Source: Opisthorchis felineus (taxonomy: Eukaryota; Platyhelminthes; Trematoda; Opisthorchiida; Opisthorchiidae). From it: 64,000 nucleotides of DNA. Positions 25,801-40,215 of the stretch are shown piece after piece (position 1 is the first letter of the stretch; the number at the start of each line of letters is the position of its first letter). A program made the position numbers and the translations under genes. The stretch covers positions 535,967 to 599,966 of the forward strand of contig SJOL01008668.1 of the NCBI GenBank assembly GCA_004794785.1. The letters run 5' to 3'. The notes beneath the pieces were generated by a model. That model was not told where the DNA came from and made no database searches. It saw only the letters and a list, made by a program, of their open reading frames with translations.

Positions 25801-28800
25801 ATATAAAATACAGATGATAGTTTAAGTGGTGCGCGTTGTAAAAAAGTGAGCTTAAAGACCATCTTCATAATGGCGAATTGCTCCTGCACAGACGTGTTCT
25901 AAATAAAGACTGAACAGACTTGGGGCAAACACAAAGACACACTAGACGCGTGTGTCCTTCCCAAACCCGGTTTTGGGTTTTTGGCACACCCACACTCGGG
26001 TCTTTATCCTAAAGTGAAATATTTGATAAGAGCGCCATTTATCTTTGAACAGCCAAGACCTCCTGAGAAGATGCACGTGACTGATGGACTAAGTAATTAG
26101 CGTCTTCGGTCGGCTGCGGGGCTACCCAATGTTCCCATCTGCACAAGATTGTGCAGTTCCTTGGATGCTCTAGCGCCAAATGGAGTTTTTTTACCTTAAC
26201 AGGAATCAAAGCAGTTGGAAATCGAATCGCAACTAAGTTGGGAATTGTGCCTCTCCATCAGTCACTGCATTAATTTAGAATCAACTACTTTCCCATTGCG
26301 AAAGATTGCAAATCCTCACAAAACCAGTGTAATTACCATGCATAGCTGCAACTTCGTTCATGTTCAGGGCACGCAATCTATAGTTGCTTTTATGTGATGG
26401 AGAAATTATTATGCATCCCGGTAACAGTGTAAGTTATCACTGAAAGATTTTTTTCATGTGAACCTCGGGGTATCCAGGACCTAAGTCAGAGAGATTTGGC
26501 GGCCGGCTGAGTTACTGAATCTGAGGTCAAAATTGTCGCGGAAGAATGTTGACAGTCAATCCGTCTTCCCTGGCTTGTCAACACAAGCGAAGGTTTTGAA
26601 TCTTATGCATCCCGAAATCTTCTCGCCGGTACCTACAGTCGCAAAACTGCTCACTTCTTGGTCAGGCGAGAAATAATTCTTAGTTTCTAATTAGTTGGAA
26701 TGTATAAAGTTTGGAAACACCGCAAACTGGATTCCCATTCACACGGCAGTTCGGGATGATAGATTTGAAGGGAGTGAACAAACAGACATCTTCAAATCCT
26801 CAAAGCTAATGACAGGATAACTTCCCTCATTTGAGATTTTATCTTTCGAGTGGAACCGATCGACGCTGAAAAGCCGAAAATCACTGCATTGTATTGGGAA
26901 TCATCAGTAGTGCGCATCTCATAAAATCTCAGGGAGTTTGAAACCCGAGGCCTCCCGGCTAGTAGGTTGAACAATGCTTAACAACAACGTTTAACAAAGC
27001 GGCCGCACACGGCTGATCATAGGAGTGAATAACTCGCACCAAGACTGCATATACTACTACTCATCCTTTAATCACGGAATCCACATCGCTTTTTTGGTAA
27101 CCTTGCACAGACTAACAAGTGGTTCTGTTTAGAACTCTAGAACGTTCTGGTGGACATGTATCAACACAAACATTCTGTTAATTTTTCATACCCCCCTCAT
27201 TTTCATGCAGATGGACAATTATTTACGACCTTTGTGATTCTGAGTCTCAGTAAAACAAAAATTACCAGCGGAATTCCGAACGCCAGTCTGAGCTTTGGTT
27301 TCCAAAAACAACGGGCAAACATATCTGACTTCCTATCTAGAAAGACAAAATCCCTGGAATCCGGAAGCCATATTAGGCTAGCATATTCATTCTAGTGGTT
27401 AGGGTATCGCAAAATGCTTAGCGCCTTAGCGGGGTTAACCCAACATTCGCACTAAAAGCTTTATCAACATAGACCTAGGTCAAACTTGGATTGTTTACTA
27501 TATGTTCAAGAAAAAGAGGGTATTCCCTGGATGATTCGGAAGGAATTTTTCGGGTCTGATGTGGGACTGTTGTTAATGGTATAGGGAGTGATTTAAGTAA
27601 TAGATGTTTAATATTTTTTTCTTCTCTTATTCGGTGCGCTTAGTGTATTTTTCTAAACAGATTCAAGTGAAATAAAGCGCAAATACGAACAAGATGTAGA
27701 ATGAAACTAAGGTCAGCGTTTACTCAAAGTAAAACGATACCTTGGACGATATCCTAAAACTTTCTAATTATAATTAGCAAGCCATGAACCATCAGATTAT
27801 TTGGATCCTAACGCAGTGGAGAACTGAAAAATCACCATAGGTTATTTCGTTCAGCGGGTTCCTCGTACCGGTCGTTGAAGATGAATGGATGGCTTTTAGT
27901 GCTCAATCACGACTGTGAGATGGAACGAATACGTAATAAATCTAAGTATATCTCCTATATGCCAAGTCGCATGTCTCGCAACAACCCAGACGGCACTTGT
28001 TTTCTCCTTTCGTGGTACAAAGATCGTGTAATGCCCCTCTGTCTGTTGAATTCAAACCTAAGAGAACTGATTCATAGATTGATGCATAGAAAAAACTAAA
28101 TACATGAAGCGGGTGGACTCTTTTAGTTCAAAAATTAACTAACAGACTGTAGAATGAATTTTAAACACAATCCATTTTCTCTCCAGCTTGACGCAAACAT
28201 AATCTTGTCACAGACAAACCGACAAAAAACGTGCGTGCGTTCAAGCTCTCTTTTTCCGTCTGCAGTCATGTGCGCTCAAAAAACACGGACTACTCCCTCA
28301 ATACAAGAAGCATGCCTATTATTTGTTGAGCAACTTGAAGCAAAACTTTGAGGGGTTATTAGGTTTTACGCATTACCTACAGAATTCACTCATTATAGGA
28401 AGCCCTCGTCAGTGAAGTGCTTTGAAGGCAAAAAGTATTGCGGTGTAATTTGCTTCATAATGTAGAACTTTTGAGCTAGAAAGAGTCTCCGGTAATTGCA
28501 CAGGGAACACTCAAACAAGAGCAGAATGAAACACTATGACGAGGTTGATAATTTCGTTGGAAAAAATCCAAAAAGTATAAATCTTCACGTAGTTTAGTCA
28601 ACCGTTCCGGAGTATTCCATGTTGGCACGTAGAGCATGAACAAAGTGATATAAAAAGTTCGCTTTACCGTGTCTCATTTTTGATTCCACTGTTCTACTTT
28701 ATGGTTGATTGTTTTCGTCTGTGGTGTCTAGTTAGTCTGTCCCTGCAGGTGCATTATTTGATGAATATCCCCACATTCCATCAGAAAGTTCATCAAACGC

Positions 28801-31800
28801 TTTGTCATCAAATGCATCCATCTGCCTCCTTTAGTCCTTCGTATATTCCTGAGCACAGTTTACCTAGGAAGGCAAAATCAAGCCCAAAGTTTAAAGAACG
28901 TTATTTGACCGCCTTTTTTTAGTGAGGTCAACTCATATGTAATGCAGGCTTTTGTCTGTCGCTATTCACAGTACGTGAATTTCGTCCTTAGAAATAGGCC
29001 ATTGATCGGTTCATAAAAATCCACACTTCCATTTATTTTTGTTAGATTTTGTTGCAACGTAAGGCGGTTTACACCCGATTTTTCTTCGCAAATAAAGCAG
29101 AATAGTGGCTAAGGATTGTTCCAAAAAATTTTCTTAAATCATGGTCGTTGAAAGCCATCGATATGGTACGCTGCTTGAATTTCAAACCAGAACCACTCAT
29201 GTTGAGCGTGAAGCTACACCACTTATGTCTGAAATATGGGACGCCAAAACGCTTTTTTGAAACTGTGATTTAAATGTTGTGTAGATTTTTGCGAATGCGT
29301 TTGGAAAGGGTGAAAATGGAATATCCATTTACTTGTGTGTTCTACAGTTGCGCGAAAAAATTGTCCAAAGTAGTTTATATCCCCATTATTCAAGACAGTA
29401 TCGTACATAATGGAGATTCATATTATGTGTTTTAGGTGAAAAAAAATAATAAATCATCGCTTATACACACGTCTCATTGGTGAACATACAAAGAGTTTTC
29501 GCATACACTTTAATAGTCACTCACGTACTTCAAGGGATGAGGGAGGGGTGGAATCGTAATAGGGTCTTACTGGGCAAAATAACTATCAGCACTTCGCTGC
29601 GCAATGGAAATCATGAAACGATACTGCAAAGCGGAAGCCTCATCATCCCAAAGCTCACATGTATGCGCCGTAGTTCACTAACTCCACCATGCAGTATATC
29701 ACCTATAAATATGATAATAGTTTTTTACGGATGTTTGCAAGCGTTTTCTTTGTGCGCTGGGTTGTTTCTGGGATTTACATAATACAGAGCTGACATTACG
29801 AAGCCTAATAAACTGAGATTTTGCTTGGCGAAAATCCAGAGTGCGAAATTGTGGATTTACTGGATTATCCATTGCTTTAATTAGAGGCAGATACACACGA
29901 GGGGTTGATACAAAGAACACTCGCGTAGGCTCCAACTTGTCAGTCCATGTCTTCGTATCCTCTCCAAAGCTTATGCAGAGTTTAGGGAAGTCACTATTTT
30001 AGCAGGCAGCGAACCTAGAGCTTTGCTACTCCGGACGACTACAAAATCTCCGAAACAATGCACGACTTTACGAAAAGTACAGATAAACATACATACATAC
30101 ATATCTCAGATCCCAGTGAGTTCACGCCTCCTGAAGTACGTAGTCTTTCCTCTCAGAGCGATTGACGGGTGCGTTTACCTACTCACCTATTTAAGACGTT
30201 TGGAGAAGCAGTCTACGTAGTTCCAGAAAATGAGCAATTGTTAGAACACTTTGTACACAACTGGCTTAGATATCTTGACGGGACTCAAAGCAGTGGCATT
30301 TTACAGATCTCCTGCTTTCCCGTTGGTCTGTGTGAAATCACAACCATATTTCATGTAATTCTCTAAACCCAACCTGCTGTCAGTAGTTAATCCCTAATAT
30401 CAAAGGTGTGCTCCACTCTGATTTGATCTAGTCATTCAAAGTTTCAACTAAAAACAAGTCTAAACAAATGTCTAAAATAGAAAGTATATCAGAAAGAGGA
30501 GTTCCCCACAAGAAATAAAATTCCAAATTTTCCTGTGATACAGACGTGCTTCCTTTCCTTAGTAAAGTACCTGAACCCTGAAAGGTGGATAGTTTGATGA
30601 GCTACTCTGCTGTGTAGCCCCAGAGTTTGCCATCTGCTGGGTGGCATTAGAATTCACAGTTAAGCTTGCTGATTTCTTACAACGCAACCTTTTAAAATTC
30701 CAGTCGTTACCTGGTGCAAAAAAATGCGCTGTCTTCTTGCTACTGTGGAGGTGGCGAGCAAGAGTTGTTGGTCCGCAAAATTTCAGGGTTCCAACTGTGG
30801 CTTACCAAACTAAAAGTCAACGACGGGCTTCGCTAAAAAGCATTAAGCCGATGAACTGGTGTGAACAAACCGTCACGCAGGGTACTGGAGGGATGCAGGT
30901 CAAACGAACTGAATGTTCCTATCATTTTTCGCGCATAATGAGGTAAATATTTTCCTAAATGTCCGTTGGTAGGTTGAACTTCAAATGAGTACCAAATCAA
31001 ATTAGTGTGTCAGTTATATGAGCGGTTTTCATTAAATCTGTTTGTGATCAACCGGTTGAGTAAATCATTTGCGTAAGTTAACTCACCAAAATTTCGGAAA
31101 AGGCTCAGATCACCAGTAAGGAAGCTTCAAACGACAAGGCTAAACGGTTACCAGAGCACACTCACAAATATCTGTTAATCGGTTAAGTACGCTTTCTTAA
31201 AGAGCTCTGTCAACCGAACGCTCTATTCAGAAAACTAATAGTGACCCAAGATATAACTAGGCAGGAAAAATGGAACCAGAAACTTAACTGCACCAGAAAC
31301 TTGCAACTATACGAACCTTCGAAGGTGCGCTGATTGGGAATTTCACTCCAGGCTATTGTTGCCGTTCAGGCATCCCCAGCCATCAGGATGATATAGGACT
31401 TACGAACGGTGGTCAGATTTGGACGCAGACAGCGCTAGAGAGTTGAAGGCAGACTGCACAAATGTTAAGATATGCGGACCGCTATAAACAGATCAAGATG
31501 TACTTAAAAATATTCTTTTATCCGCGCTTCAAGACTCATTCAGCTTTTCACCGTTCAGATGCTGTAACTTGTATATCGCTATTTCCAAAGCCAGGAATGA
31601 GGTGCTTCGGCGATGATGCTCCCCCAATGCTGGGTGTAGTTCTGAACACATTGGATGCAGTACAAAAATGACGAATACGTAAGGGGGGCCGAATGCATGC
31701 ATATAAGAAAGGAGCAATACTTTGTCAAACGGCAGTGTGAATCGATTGGCATATGGGCACCGTACATGTCGTCGTTTGATTTAGAACAAGGATTGATAAT

Positions 31801-34800
31801 AAGCACTTTACTTCTGACCTGAAGAGTAAGGAGTATCCCTTTGGTTTTAGTTGTCTTGGTGGGCAAGGGAAAGCCATGTCTTTAGAAGCAAATGTTTCCT
31901 CGAGATTTTCTGCACGCACAACGTAGACTGGAACGATAGGCCAGGTTAAGACAGCATCGGTTAGGATCGGGAACATATAATTCTGCATCGGACAAGGGAC
32001 ATCCAAATGTACTAGTTCCCTGTGACTTTAAAACCGCAACCAAGAAAAAAGTAGGATTCTATTGGATATTTTTATACACCACCTGCTCTCTGTATCCATG
32101 GGCACGTTCTCCACCGCTCGTGTCATTGGAGTGCGAAGGGCTATAACCTTGAGCGGCAAATTCCACTTTATTAATCCTAGGAGGTTTTTTAGTGAAATAG
32201 TTAGAGAACTTGATGCCGAGAACAAGACAGTCATCATGGTAAAGTCTTTATAGAGAAACAACTGTTGACATTCAACATTTACTTCCATTAGTCATCCATC
32301 CAGGATACAAATAAAACTTCAAGCAGCAGAGGATCACGAGTACTTCCTTAGCGTTTACTTGAACAGTGGTAAGGGGAAGTTGACCGGAAGCAGGAGCGCC
32401 AGTAAGACCCTTTTCACTAGGGCTAACACCAGCATATACCTTCAGCTGGCACGGACTTATGTGTCACCGAGGGAAATCGACGACGTCTCGGATCAAAGTA
32501 ACAGTCTCTGAAACTGGCTGTCGGGCGGTTGAAGGTCCCCAAAAGTCTGGTGGCCATGGTCGTGCATCTGTGAGTGAGCGTCTTTAAACTAACTACCGAA
32601 AACCACCTTGAAATATACGTCGTTTCATCAATGGGGAGTTGTAAGATACTTGGTACTCTTAGGACTTCCAGGAGGGTCAAACCACGACAGTCATGGAGAC
32701 AAACTTGCTACCGTCACGTTGAGCAGGATTAGCATGACAAAAATGACACTGATTATGTCTGCGACTGAATGGAATAATCCGGATTTTATCAGATAAAAAA
32801 TTCCCTAACTGTGTCTGCCCAAAACTAATATCAAACCCTCTACATTGGATTGTAGAAAAATCTGTAGTCAATCAGTGACAACGAGTTCAAAGTTGTCAAC
32901 TAGATGATAATCGGCTCACTGTCTCGTCCGGTTACGCCTGTACGTGTCCAATCAATCCGAGAAACAAACAGTGCGCTGCTTTAAATTTTGTCATGGTACG
33001 CAGATCGCAGAAAGACGGACCCCGAAGACTGGTTTCAGTAAAAAGTAGACAGAATTCCTTTCAGTTTTGTGGCCGGAAAAAAACTTATCATGAAGGGCTT
33101 TTTGTCCCTGTTCGACACTTTTCAAATATTTCGTCACCTGCAAGTGGTAATCGCAAGAAAAAAAATCGAATTTAGCCACCGGCTTTGCTTTGGATTGGTT
33201 CAGGCCTCGCGCTTGAATTAAACGTTCTCGAATGAGGTCTTCCCAGGGACATTTCTTCCCTGTGCACTTCCTGAGGATTACAACCGTTTCTCGCCCCGAG
33301 AGTGCCACGTTTAAACTCTATTGGTGCAAAATCTTAAATTTATAGGCTGATCCTCTAGTTCGTTTTACACTGAATAAAGCGCGTGTATTACACAAATGTC
33401 TACTGATCTAAACCATCGTTTCACCAATTTTACGAACGTTATTAAGAAGTGTGCGTCAATGTACGAAAAATGTTATCACCAAAGAGTTTACGAAGTTTAG
33501 CGCTGACGATTTTATTAAATACTGACCTTCAGAACATTTCAGCAAGTGTGGGACCCAAAAGACTGACTATGACGGTGCTATCAACTTGACACTAAATGAT
33601 CTCTTCGAAAACAAGGTGAACGTCATCTATACAGCGGATAATAAGATACCTCTGTAATGTAGTTTAATCCATATTGATTTGATTTAGCTAACTTTTCACA
33701 CACAAATACTCAACAAATACAAACGGAAGGTGAGTTATTAGCAGGCGATTAAACATCACTGGAATACGGCTAGGTAGAATTCATCGTGAGTCCGTCGGTT
33801 CTATAATATGTTTCAGAAGAAACTCAGAGGACTTATCCGGATCAATCAACCAGTGTGATGCTTTATGCATGCTCATGATAAGTCTCAATAGTACAGTGGG
33901 TTGTGAATTTTCCATGAGGTCTGCATTCTAATAATATGAGTTGCACGTGTTTCAGTTTTCCATATTCAGATTTGGTGATGGAACTACCCGGAAATTGGGA
34001 GTTAAAGGTTTCTACTGACTTTTATTTCAATGAAACTATGGTGTGATATTCAATTTTGCATCCTGCAATTGGAAAACGGTTGAAATACTTATCACAAAAG
34101 TGGTACTTAGTGGCCAAGCAAAATTATTAGCATCTTTCTTTCCAGGGGATCAGTTAAGTGTTGATATTTCGGAACATTTATTTCGATATGTATGGTGCGT
34201 CTCTGACGTTCGACCGCGAAAAGTAGTCCCGATGGCTGGCATCGGCACAACATTTGGCTACACCGCAAAAGCACTCTTCACATTTGCATAGATATTGAGA
34301 TTTCAGTGAGTAGGCCATTCATGCTGTCTTCATTAGTGTTCGGTGGCAAAACTTTGGCATTGTACAGGCAGACGTTTTGGGTACATCATAGATTTCATGT
34401 ACATAATCTGCGTGACATTTTTCGTATCGAACAGGTAGACAGAATTCTGAACAAATGTTTTTTTCGGATGGCAAATCCTGCTGAAGCTGCAGGTATTCTG
34501 ATGAGATATCGAACCCCTCTCTTCCTACTAGTCGCAACCATTGTCTTACCAAAACTTGAATATGACCAGCAAAGAATGGATTTAAAAACACGATGATGCC
34601 ACCTGGACTGCCTTGATGTAAGGTTGACGAACTGTATTTGTCATTTCAGAGCACACGGCGACCTGGAAAATGATAGGGCCTCCGTGACCATGTCACGCTT
34701 AAAGATCTGAGATCCTTACAAGTGCGACGCGTAGTGGATAGTCACTGGTTGTTGGGTGGATGTTTTTGTGAGAGTATATGATATTATCAACCCTTGAGGA

Positions 34801-37800
34801 GCAAAATCTGCGTCACAGTTGACTCCCCGATTATTCCTGCACTGAGGCCGTAACAGGGATACGCCCGTATAATTATAGAAACATTCAATACAGATGCGTG
34901 AGTACAAATGCTAAAAATGTCGGTCCAGAAGAATGAAAACTATCACAACAACACAAAAAAGAACAGTTCAATTTTGCTTTTGACTGCCGCCCACAAACAG
35001 CTACACTAGGAGTTTAAGTATTATCTTGTGACTTGTCCCACAGCGTGGCGCGTGGCTTTCGCAACGCTGACTGACCACCTTTTTTTGGCTTGTACTGCGC
35101 ACGTCGTGTTATACCTGTTTTTATCAAATCACTCACAAATCTACGTATCTGATCCGTTTTTATTGATAGTGGAATACATTACCTAAATGGAGCGTCAGTG
35201 GAACCACCCCTTTGGATATATGTGTCTGGTATGAACAGCCTTCGTTACTGGTTTTCTCAGCGCGTTTCGAAGACTCGGTTTTGTTTCCTTGTGAGTCGGC
35301 GAAACTCATATTTCTCAGGAGATGAGCTAAGTAGGTAGTTCGTTGTTTTATTCCAAATAAGATCTAGTAACGCAGAAAACCATCTCTTCCAGGTGTTTGC
35401 TGAAATTCTGCCGTAGCGAATAGGCTATTTGTTGGGCGGATTGCACTCTACCTTATTAAAGTTTACAGTTCCAGGGTCAGCCGCAACGCTTTTGAATCAC
35501 TGAATTTATGTCTCATCAAGTTTCAGTGACAAACGCCTGCTAAATTCGCTCGTTTGCAAATGAAGTTGGTGTTAAGAGGAGACAGCTGAATTTCGGCTAA
35601 ATCTTTCGTTTATGATCTTCGCTTCAATGTGGTGCATGAAAGCAGCTTCTTATTTCAGTTCGTATCGCAGTATGTTTTATTGACGGGATTGCTGAAATTG
35701 ATTCCACATCGATACAAAACTATTCTGCAAATGAGTATTTCATTAACTCCGTTCAATTGGATGCTCAGGTTGGCGATAAATCTGGGACTGTGCCTACTTG
35801 ATGAGTACAAATTAGGGCGACGCCGGTTGTCGGCTGCTAGAAAGCTTCAGCCACCTTATGAGTGGCACATCTCTTCAATAAAAAGTAGCTGTATTATTTT
35901 CAATGGTCTACGGAATTTCAAAATGCCATCACCCTGAATTATTGATTCTACATCAACAATATCAGCTCCACTAACATTTCACCATTATCTAGGCAAACTT
36001 ATCAATCTTAAGCGCAATTTTATCTCTGCTTATAAACCGTGGGACGATTATCATTGGATCGGTCACCTGATAGTTGGATGTGTATAACAATTTACCGCGC
36101 ACCTGGCTATAACCAGGAAAAATAATTTGTCCCCGTTGTGATTGCAAAATTGAATATGTACGGAATTATTGGGAACGTTTGCGAAACAAATCACCTTCAG
36201 GCAAGTGATTGTTAGGTTGATACTTTTGCGTTAGCAACAAGGTTCGTGACGTTCATTAGTAGAGATGCATCGCTGGTTTCTAACATAGACGTCAGAGAAC
36301 GATCGTGTGGTCATATGACGTTGCGTGAGCAAACTCCCAAGTTACTCCACGGAAAACGGTCTACAGTCTGACTCCTAAGACCACTGAGCAGCTTTCCACC
36401 AAATGACAACTTTCCTGCTATCTATAATGTGTACGGAGAACGCTGTAGGCGCCTAGTCACAATTAAATGCCTTTGAGTTTAGATCCCGCTGAAAGTCTAA
36501 ACTCCCGGTAAAACACTGCATTTCTATTTAGTCTAACATTCTAATAACAAAAGCATGCCTCATCAAGCAGTCGGAATAAGTGCGGGAGAGATTCTCGTTG
36601 GGGAGGTCAGTAGTAGGAAAGATGTTCTCCAAGGAGTCAGCCAAGAGGGCTTTCTTTCGGTATGGACGTAATGTTTAATGAGAATTGAAGGCACAACAAA
36701 GGAAATTTAAGCAAATAACGGAAAGATTCAAACTATATTTTCACTTGGCAGTTTCAACTGTATTGTGAGCAGTAGAACTAAAGATTATGGGATGTCTGTT
36801 ATGGTAAATATATCTGTAAGTCACAAGTGACTCGGCAGCAAGTATGTAAGAAGGAGATGAACGGACAATAACCGGTATGTCACCTGCAGATTCATGTGGG
36901 ATTGACAACAGATATATATAAATAAGCGGGGTTAGAATTCCAGTTAAACGAATACTCTTGGGGACTGATCAGGTTGTCGTTTAATGTTAGAACGGCCAAC
37001 TGTTGTGCCACCAAAATTAGCGTGAATTTTGAACGACAAAGACGTCAATGAGAATAAATGATTATGCTGAAATCCAACGGAACTGTCGGTCTATTATAGA
37101 TTGGGAGCTTAGCGGTGCAAAAGGAAATCCGGATATGTACTTTGAAACAACAGATAAGAATGCGTAATGTAGACGGAAAACAGAGGGCATGGATAAGTAT
37201 GATCAGCATCACATTCAACATCAACAGTCGAGCACCAGGGGGTATTATTTCTTAAATGTCATAAAACGTGGTACGTTCAACTTGATTTACCCTGGAAAAA
37301 CGACCCAAAGCAAAGTGTCTACACAGTGGTACAGCAACTGGAGTGAGTGAGACAACAGAGTGACGCGCCATAAACGAGATTTCGCTGACGCTTTCTGCAA
37401 GACATGCCAGCGTACATTGGAAAAATGTAGCTGTGTAGTCCGGCTAGGAGGTAATAGCTTGTTCTCAACTGGAGCCGGCTAGGCACCATTTCATGTGGAG
37501 CTTATAACTACTTGCAGGCATAATCATGGAGATTCAAGCAGGACGGCGGAGGCTTTATTTGTTGTTATTGACATGTCATTCGTGAGGAAAAAATGTTTCG
37601 TTTACTACGTGGTGGTTGGATATGAACGATGCGTTTCCAGATGACACTTACTTGTAGCTCCGGTGATTCTAATGTATCATTATGTATTCGTTTACGCACA
37701 ACATCATTGTGAACCTTGTCCTGGCAGCTGATACCTAATATGCTGCATAGACACTGATGATGATAAAGTTTGAGGTTGTTTACGGTCCTCGGATTGAAGG

Positions 37801-39240
37801 ACTCAAATTACATAGCCAGACATTAAGGCGGGACCTATGGGCTTCGGTGGAACGCGTTTCTGAAGCCACAAGTTACAAGTTTGCTAATGTGCTTCGTACC
37901 CGGTTTACACATGCATTGACTTCTAGCGTAGTATAGATTCGACTAACGCAGCTTTGTTGATAAGCAAACCGGTTAGTAAATCCAGTTTTGCATATCCGGA
38001 TTTTTGGAGGGACACAGAAGAGTTAACAATCTCGAAGAAAGATCTTGCAACTTGAGGCTTCAGTAAACAAAACAAAATACACCGTTTGGTTGGACGTATA
38101 ATTGGAACGGTTAATAACTCGGGTAACACCTAATGCACCCCACTTATCTATAGACCACGCTTGGTTTACCTACTGCAGGCAGGCGTCAAATGCATTTACC
38201 CTCGTTGGTCACCGGATCCGTTTCGGACACCACTCGTTCACATACAAATGTCAGCTTCCCATTGTCTAGAGTTAGCTACCTCGGAGAACAGAGGATTCGT
38301 AACGACCCCCAAATTGTCTAATAACTTGGTGTTTGAAGCTTCCACTTAGAGAGGGCTTGACTCCAATCCTGGCTAACGACGCATAGGGAGGAAAATGATA
38401 TCATAACTTTCAGGAGCAGCAGCGGTGCGTGCCATTGTTTTCCCTGATTACTGAGTTTAACAAACAGGAAGGCACAGCTCAGTAAATAACCGAAATATCA
38501 GGAAGCTCATTCATAACGTAACAACATGATGTATTGTTGGGTTACTGTCCTAACTATGGGTCTAATGGTTACTCTCTGAATGTCGGGGAGTTGCTGTCCT
38601 CCACCATATTGGAGGCTGGATTGGATGATTAGATTGTGATACGAATTTTAAAGAACGATCGTTTCGTGTAAGCGTAATTTGGCCGCAATATGCTGACATA
38701 TGATAGCAACTATGAAGACTGAATCTTAGCTCTTTGTAAACCGTCTGTGACAAATTCCATTGGGGCAAATTTCCAGCTTGACATTCAGTTAACAAGTAAT
38801 ATTAGTGTGACATTTGGTGATTGCCAAACTAGGGAGCCTCTGTTTATTTTTTGGAAGAGTTTGGGCTCTGATATTCACCGACTTTGAGCAATAACAAGCG
38901 AGTATGTTTAAAATAGAGTAAAGGTCAAAACTTTAGAGATATTTTGAGTCGGGAAGTGTAAATTATGACACGAGCATGGAAGTACTCATCCTAGGGTCAT
39001 TTAATTTGATTTTCAAAATGGGAAGCTACGTATCAAGGTGATTTGTTTGGTTTGTTGTAGGTGCGGCCTGTACGGTGGATGGATGCAATCCAGCTAGAGA
39101 GTGATTTCAACATCCCTGAGGGTACACATCGAACCTGAAGGCTTCTCAACATTTACAAAGCAAATTTCGCCCAAAATGACTACTGGGGAGAGAAAAAGTT
39201 TCCATGGTGTTTGAAAACGTGGTACGGAACAAATCGCCAG
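25801..39240. other. Unannotated non-coding DNA
   Basis: No gene or element is recognisable. Frames reach 105 codons (32,991-33,308, minus) and several of about 100, with no domain pattern. Small items: an AAACCC/GGGTTT hairpin at 25,961-25,984, an (ACAT)4 run at 30,087-30,102, and overlapping frames on both strands at 31,460-33,300, where stops are locally rarer but no family could be read. The upstream Gypsy sequence (protease, gag) might extend beyond 25,800 but I could not read it. Confidence 0.5.
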
Positions 39241-39249
39241 ATCTTATAA

Positions 39250-39345
39250 CTTGGTCCATCGCTGGTTTCCTCGGCAGTGTAGAATCAATCTGAAAATCTT
39301 TCATGAAGTATTCTGATTGGGTTCAAATCCCACTACCCCGTGAAT
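39250..39345 (+). repeat. tRNA-like SINE trace
   Basis: A perfect internal-promoter B box (GGTTCAAATCC, 39,320-39,330) sits in a short T-arm-like context, TGGG and CCCA around the loop. An A-box-like GCTGGTTTCCTCGGC lies at 39,261-39,275. The A-to-B distance is longer than in a tRNA and no acceptor stem pairs, so this is not a tRNA gene. It is best read as an eroded tRNA-derived SINE head. Confidence 0.3.
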
Positions 39346-39416
39346 AACAATTCACCAATAAGGGAAAGCCTATCCAAGCGAAGTTAACGTTTTGATATCC
39401 GGTGTGCTAGATAAGG

Positions 39417-39439
39417 TATATATATATATATATATATAT
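39417..39439. repeat. Short TA microsatellite
   Basis: An uninterrupted TA run of 23 bases, about 85 bases downstream of the tRNA-like trace. In some SINEs the tail is a simple repeat, so the two may belong together. Confidence 0.95.
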
Positions 39440-40120
39440 CAACCAATTCAACCAAAACTTTGAGTAAACGCTAATTCGTTTAAAGCTGATGGTCGACGGT
39501 TGGACGTGTAAGTTCGGCGATTCATTTGATACCTATGACTGATCATCTGGCTACACTAGACTTATTGTACTTAAAAATCCGGATACCAATTGTTTCACCG
39601 AGAAAAAGAATCTGCTTTGTAAACTATTGCTTCTTGTTTTATGTCTTATAAACTGGCTGAAAGATGAATAAAGCGTGAGCCGTGTGGCCGGTATTAAAAG
39701 GAAGATGAAATAGAACTGTTTATGTTCTGCCGAAAATGTCTGTACCATTCCCTTTGGCCAGTGCTTTTTCAACCTCCGGATATGGTTGACCCCGCACCAT
39801 CAGAAAAGTTGTGAGCTATCACCGCGGCGGTGCAATCAAAAGGTCTGTCCTTTAGCTCTTGCATGGCGGCAAAATGCTGATGAGCATTTTTCCGTGCGAA
39901 AGTAACTTCTTTGGGAAATATCTTCGTGGTCATCGCGACAATGCTTTACTAATGGCATATTTCCAAAGAGAGGGGGAGAGTGTAAAGTGGTTTCTGCAGC
40001 GGATTTTTATTGTTTGACTGATGGAAATGTTCCCCTCATTGCAGCAGAAGGTGGTTTTTACGATTAGTAATAGGCATGCAACAGCCATCCCTGAGCTCAT
40101 GGACTAACTTTCTAACCGGG
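39440..40120. other. Unannotated non-coding DNA
   Basis: Nothing recognisable. The longest frame is 73 codons (39,551-39,772, minus) and has no domain. Confidence 0.5.
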
Positions 40121-40124
40121 AAGT

Positions 40125-40215
40125 ACATGGCTCGAACCCAGTTGCGCAATCTCGATTTTGTGTTTTGGCTAATGCAACCTAGCAAAATCTCAGTCCTTGT
40201 AATTCTTTCTAGTGG
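40125..40215 (-). repeat. tRNA-like SINE trace (minus strand)
   Basis: On the minus strand, GGGTTCGAGCC (40,129-40,139) matches the RNA polymerase III B box. About 50 bases upstream on that strand lies TTGCATTAGCC, a poor A box. No cloverleaf forms. The call rests mainly on the B box, so chance is possible. Confidence 0.22.

Noticed and set aside
25961..25984. AAACCC/GGGTTT hairpin as a terminator or telomere-like repeat
   Set aside because: Arms are only six bases and there is one copy; chance is likely in AT-rich DNA.
30860..30885. Flatworm spliced-leader-like AACCGTCACG
   Set aside because: Only about ten bases match and the downstream part of the leader and its donor site are absent.
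39250..39345. Intact tRNA gene
   Set aside because: The B box is perfect but no 7-bp acceptor stem or anticodon arm pairs around it.
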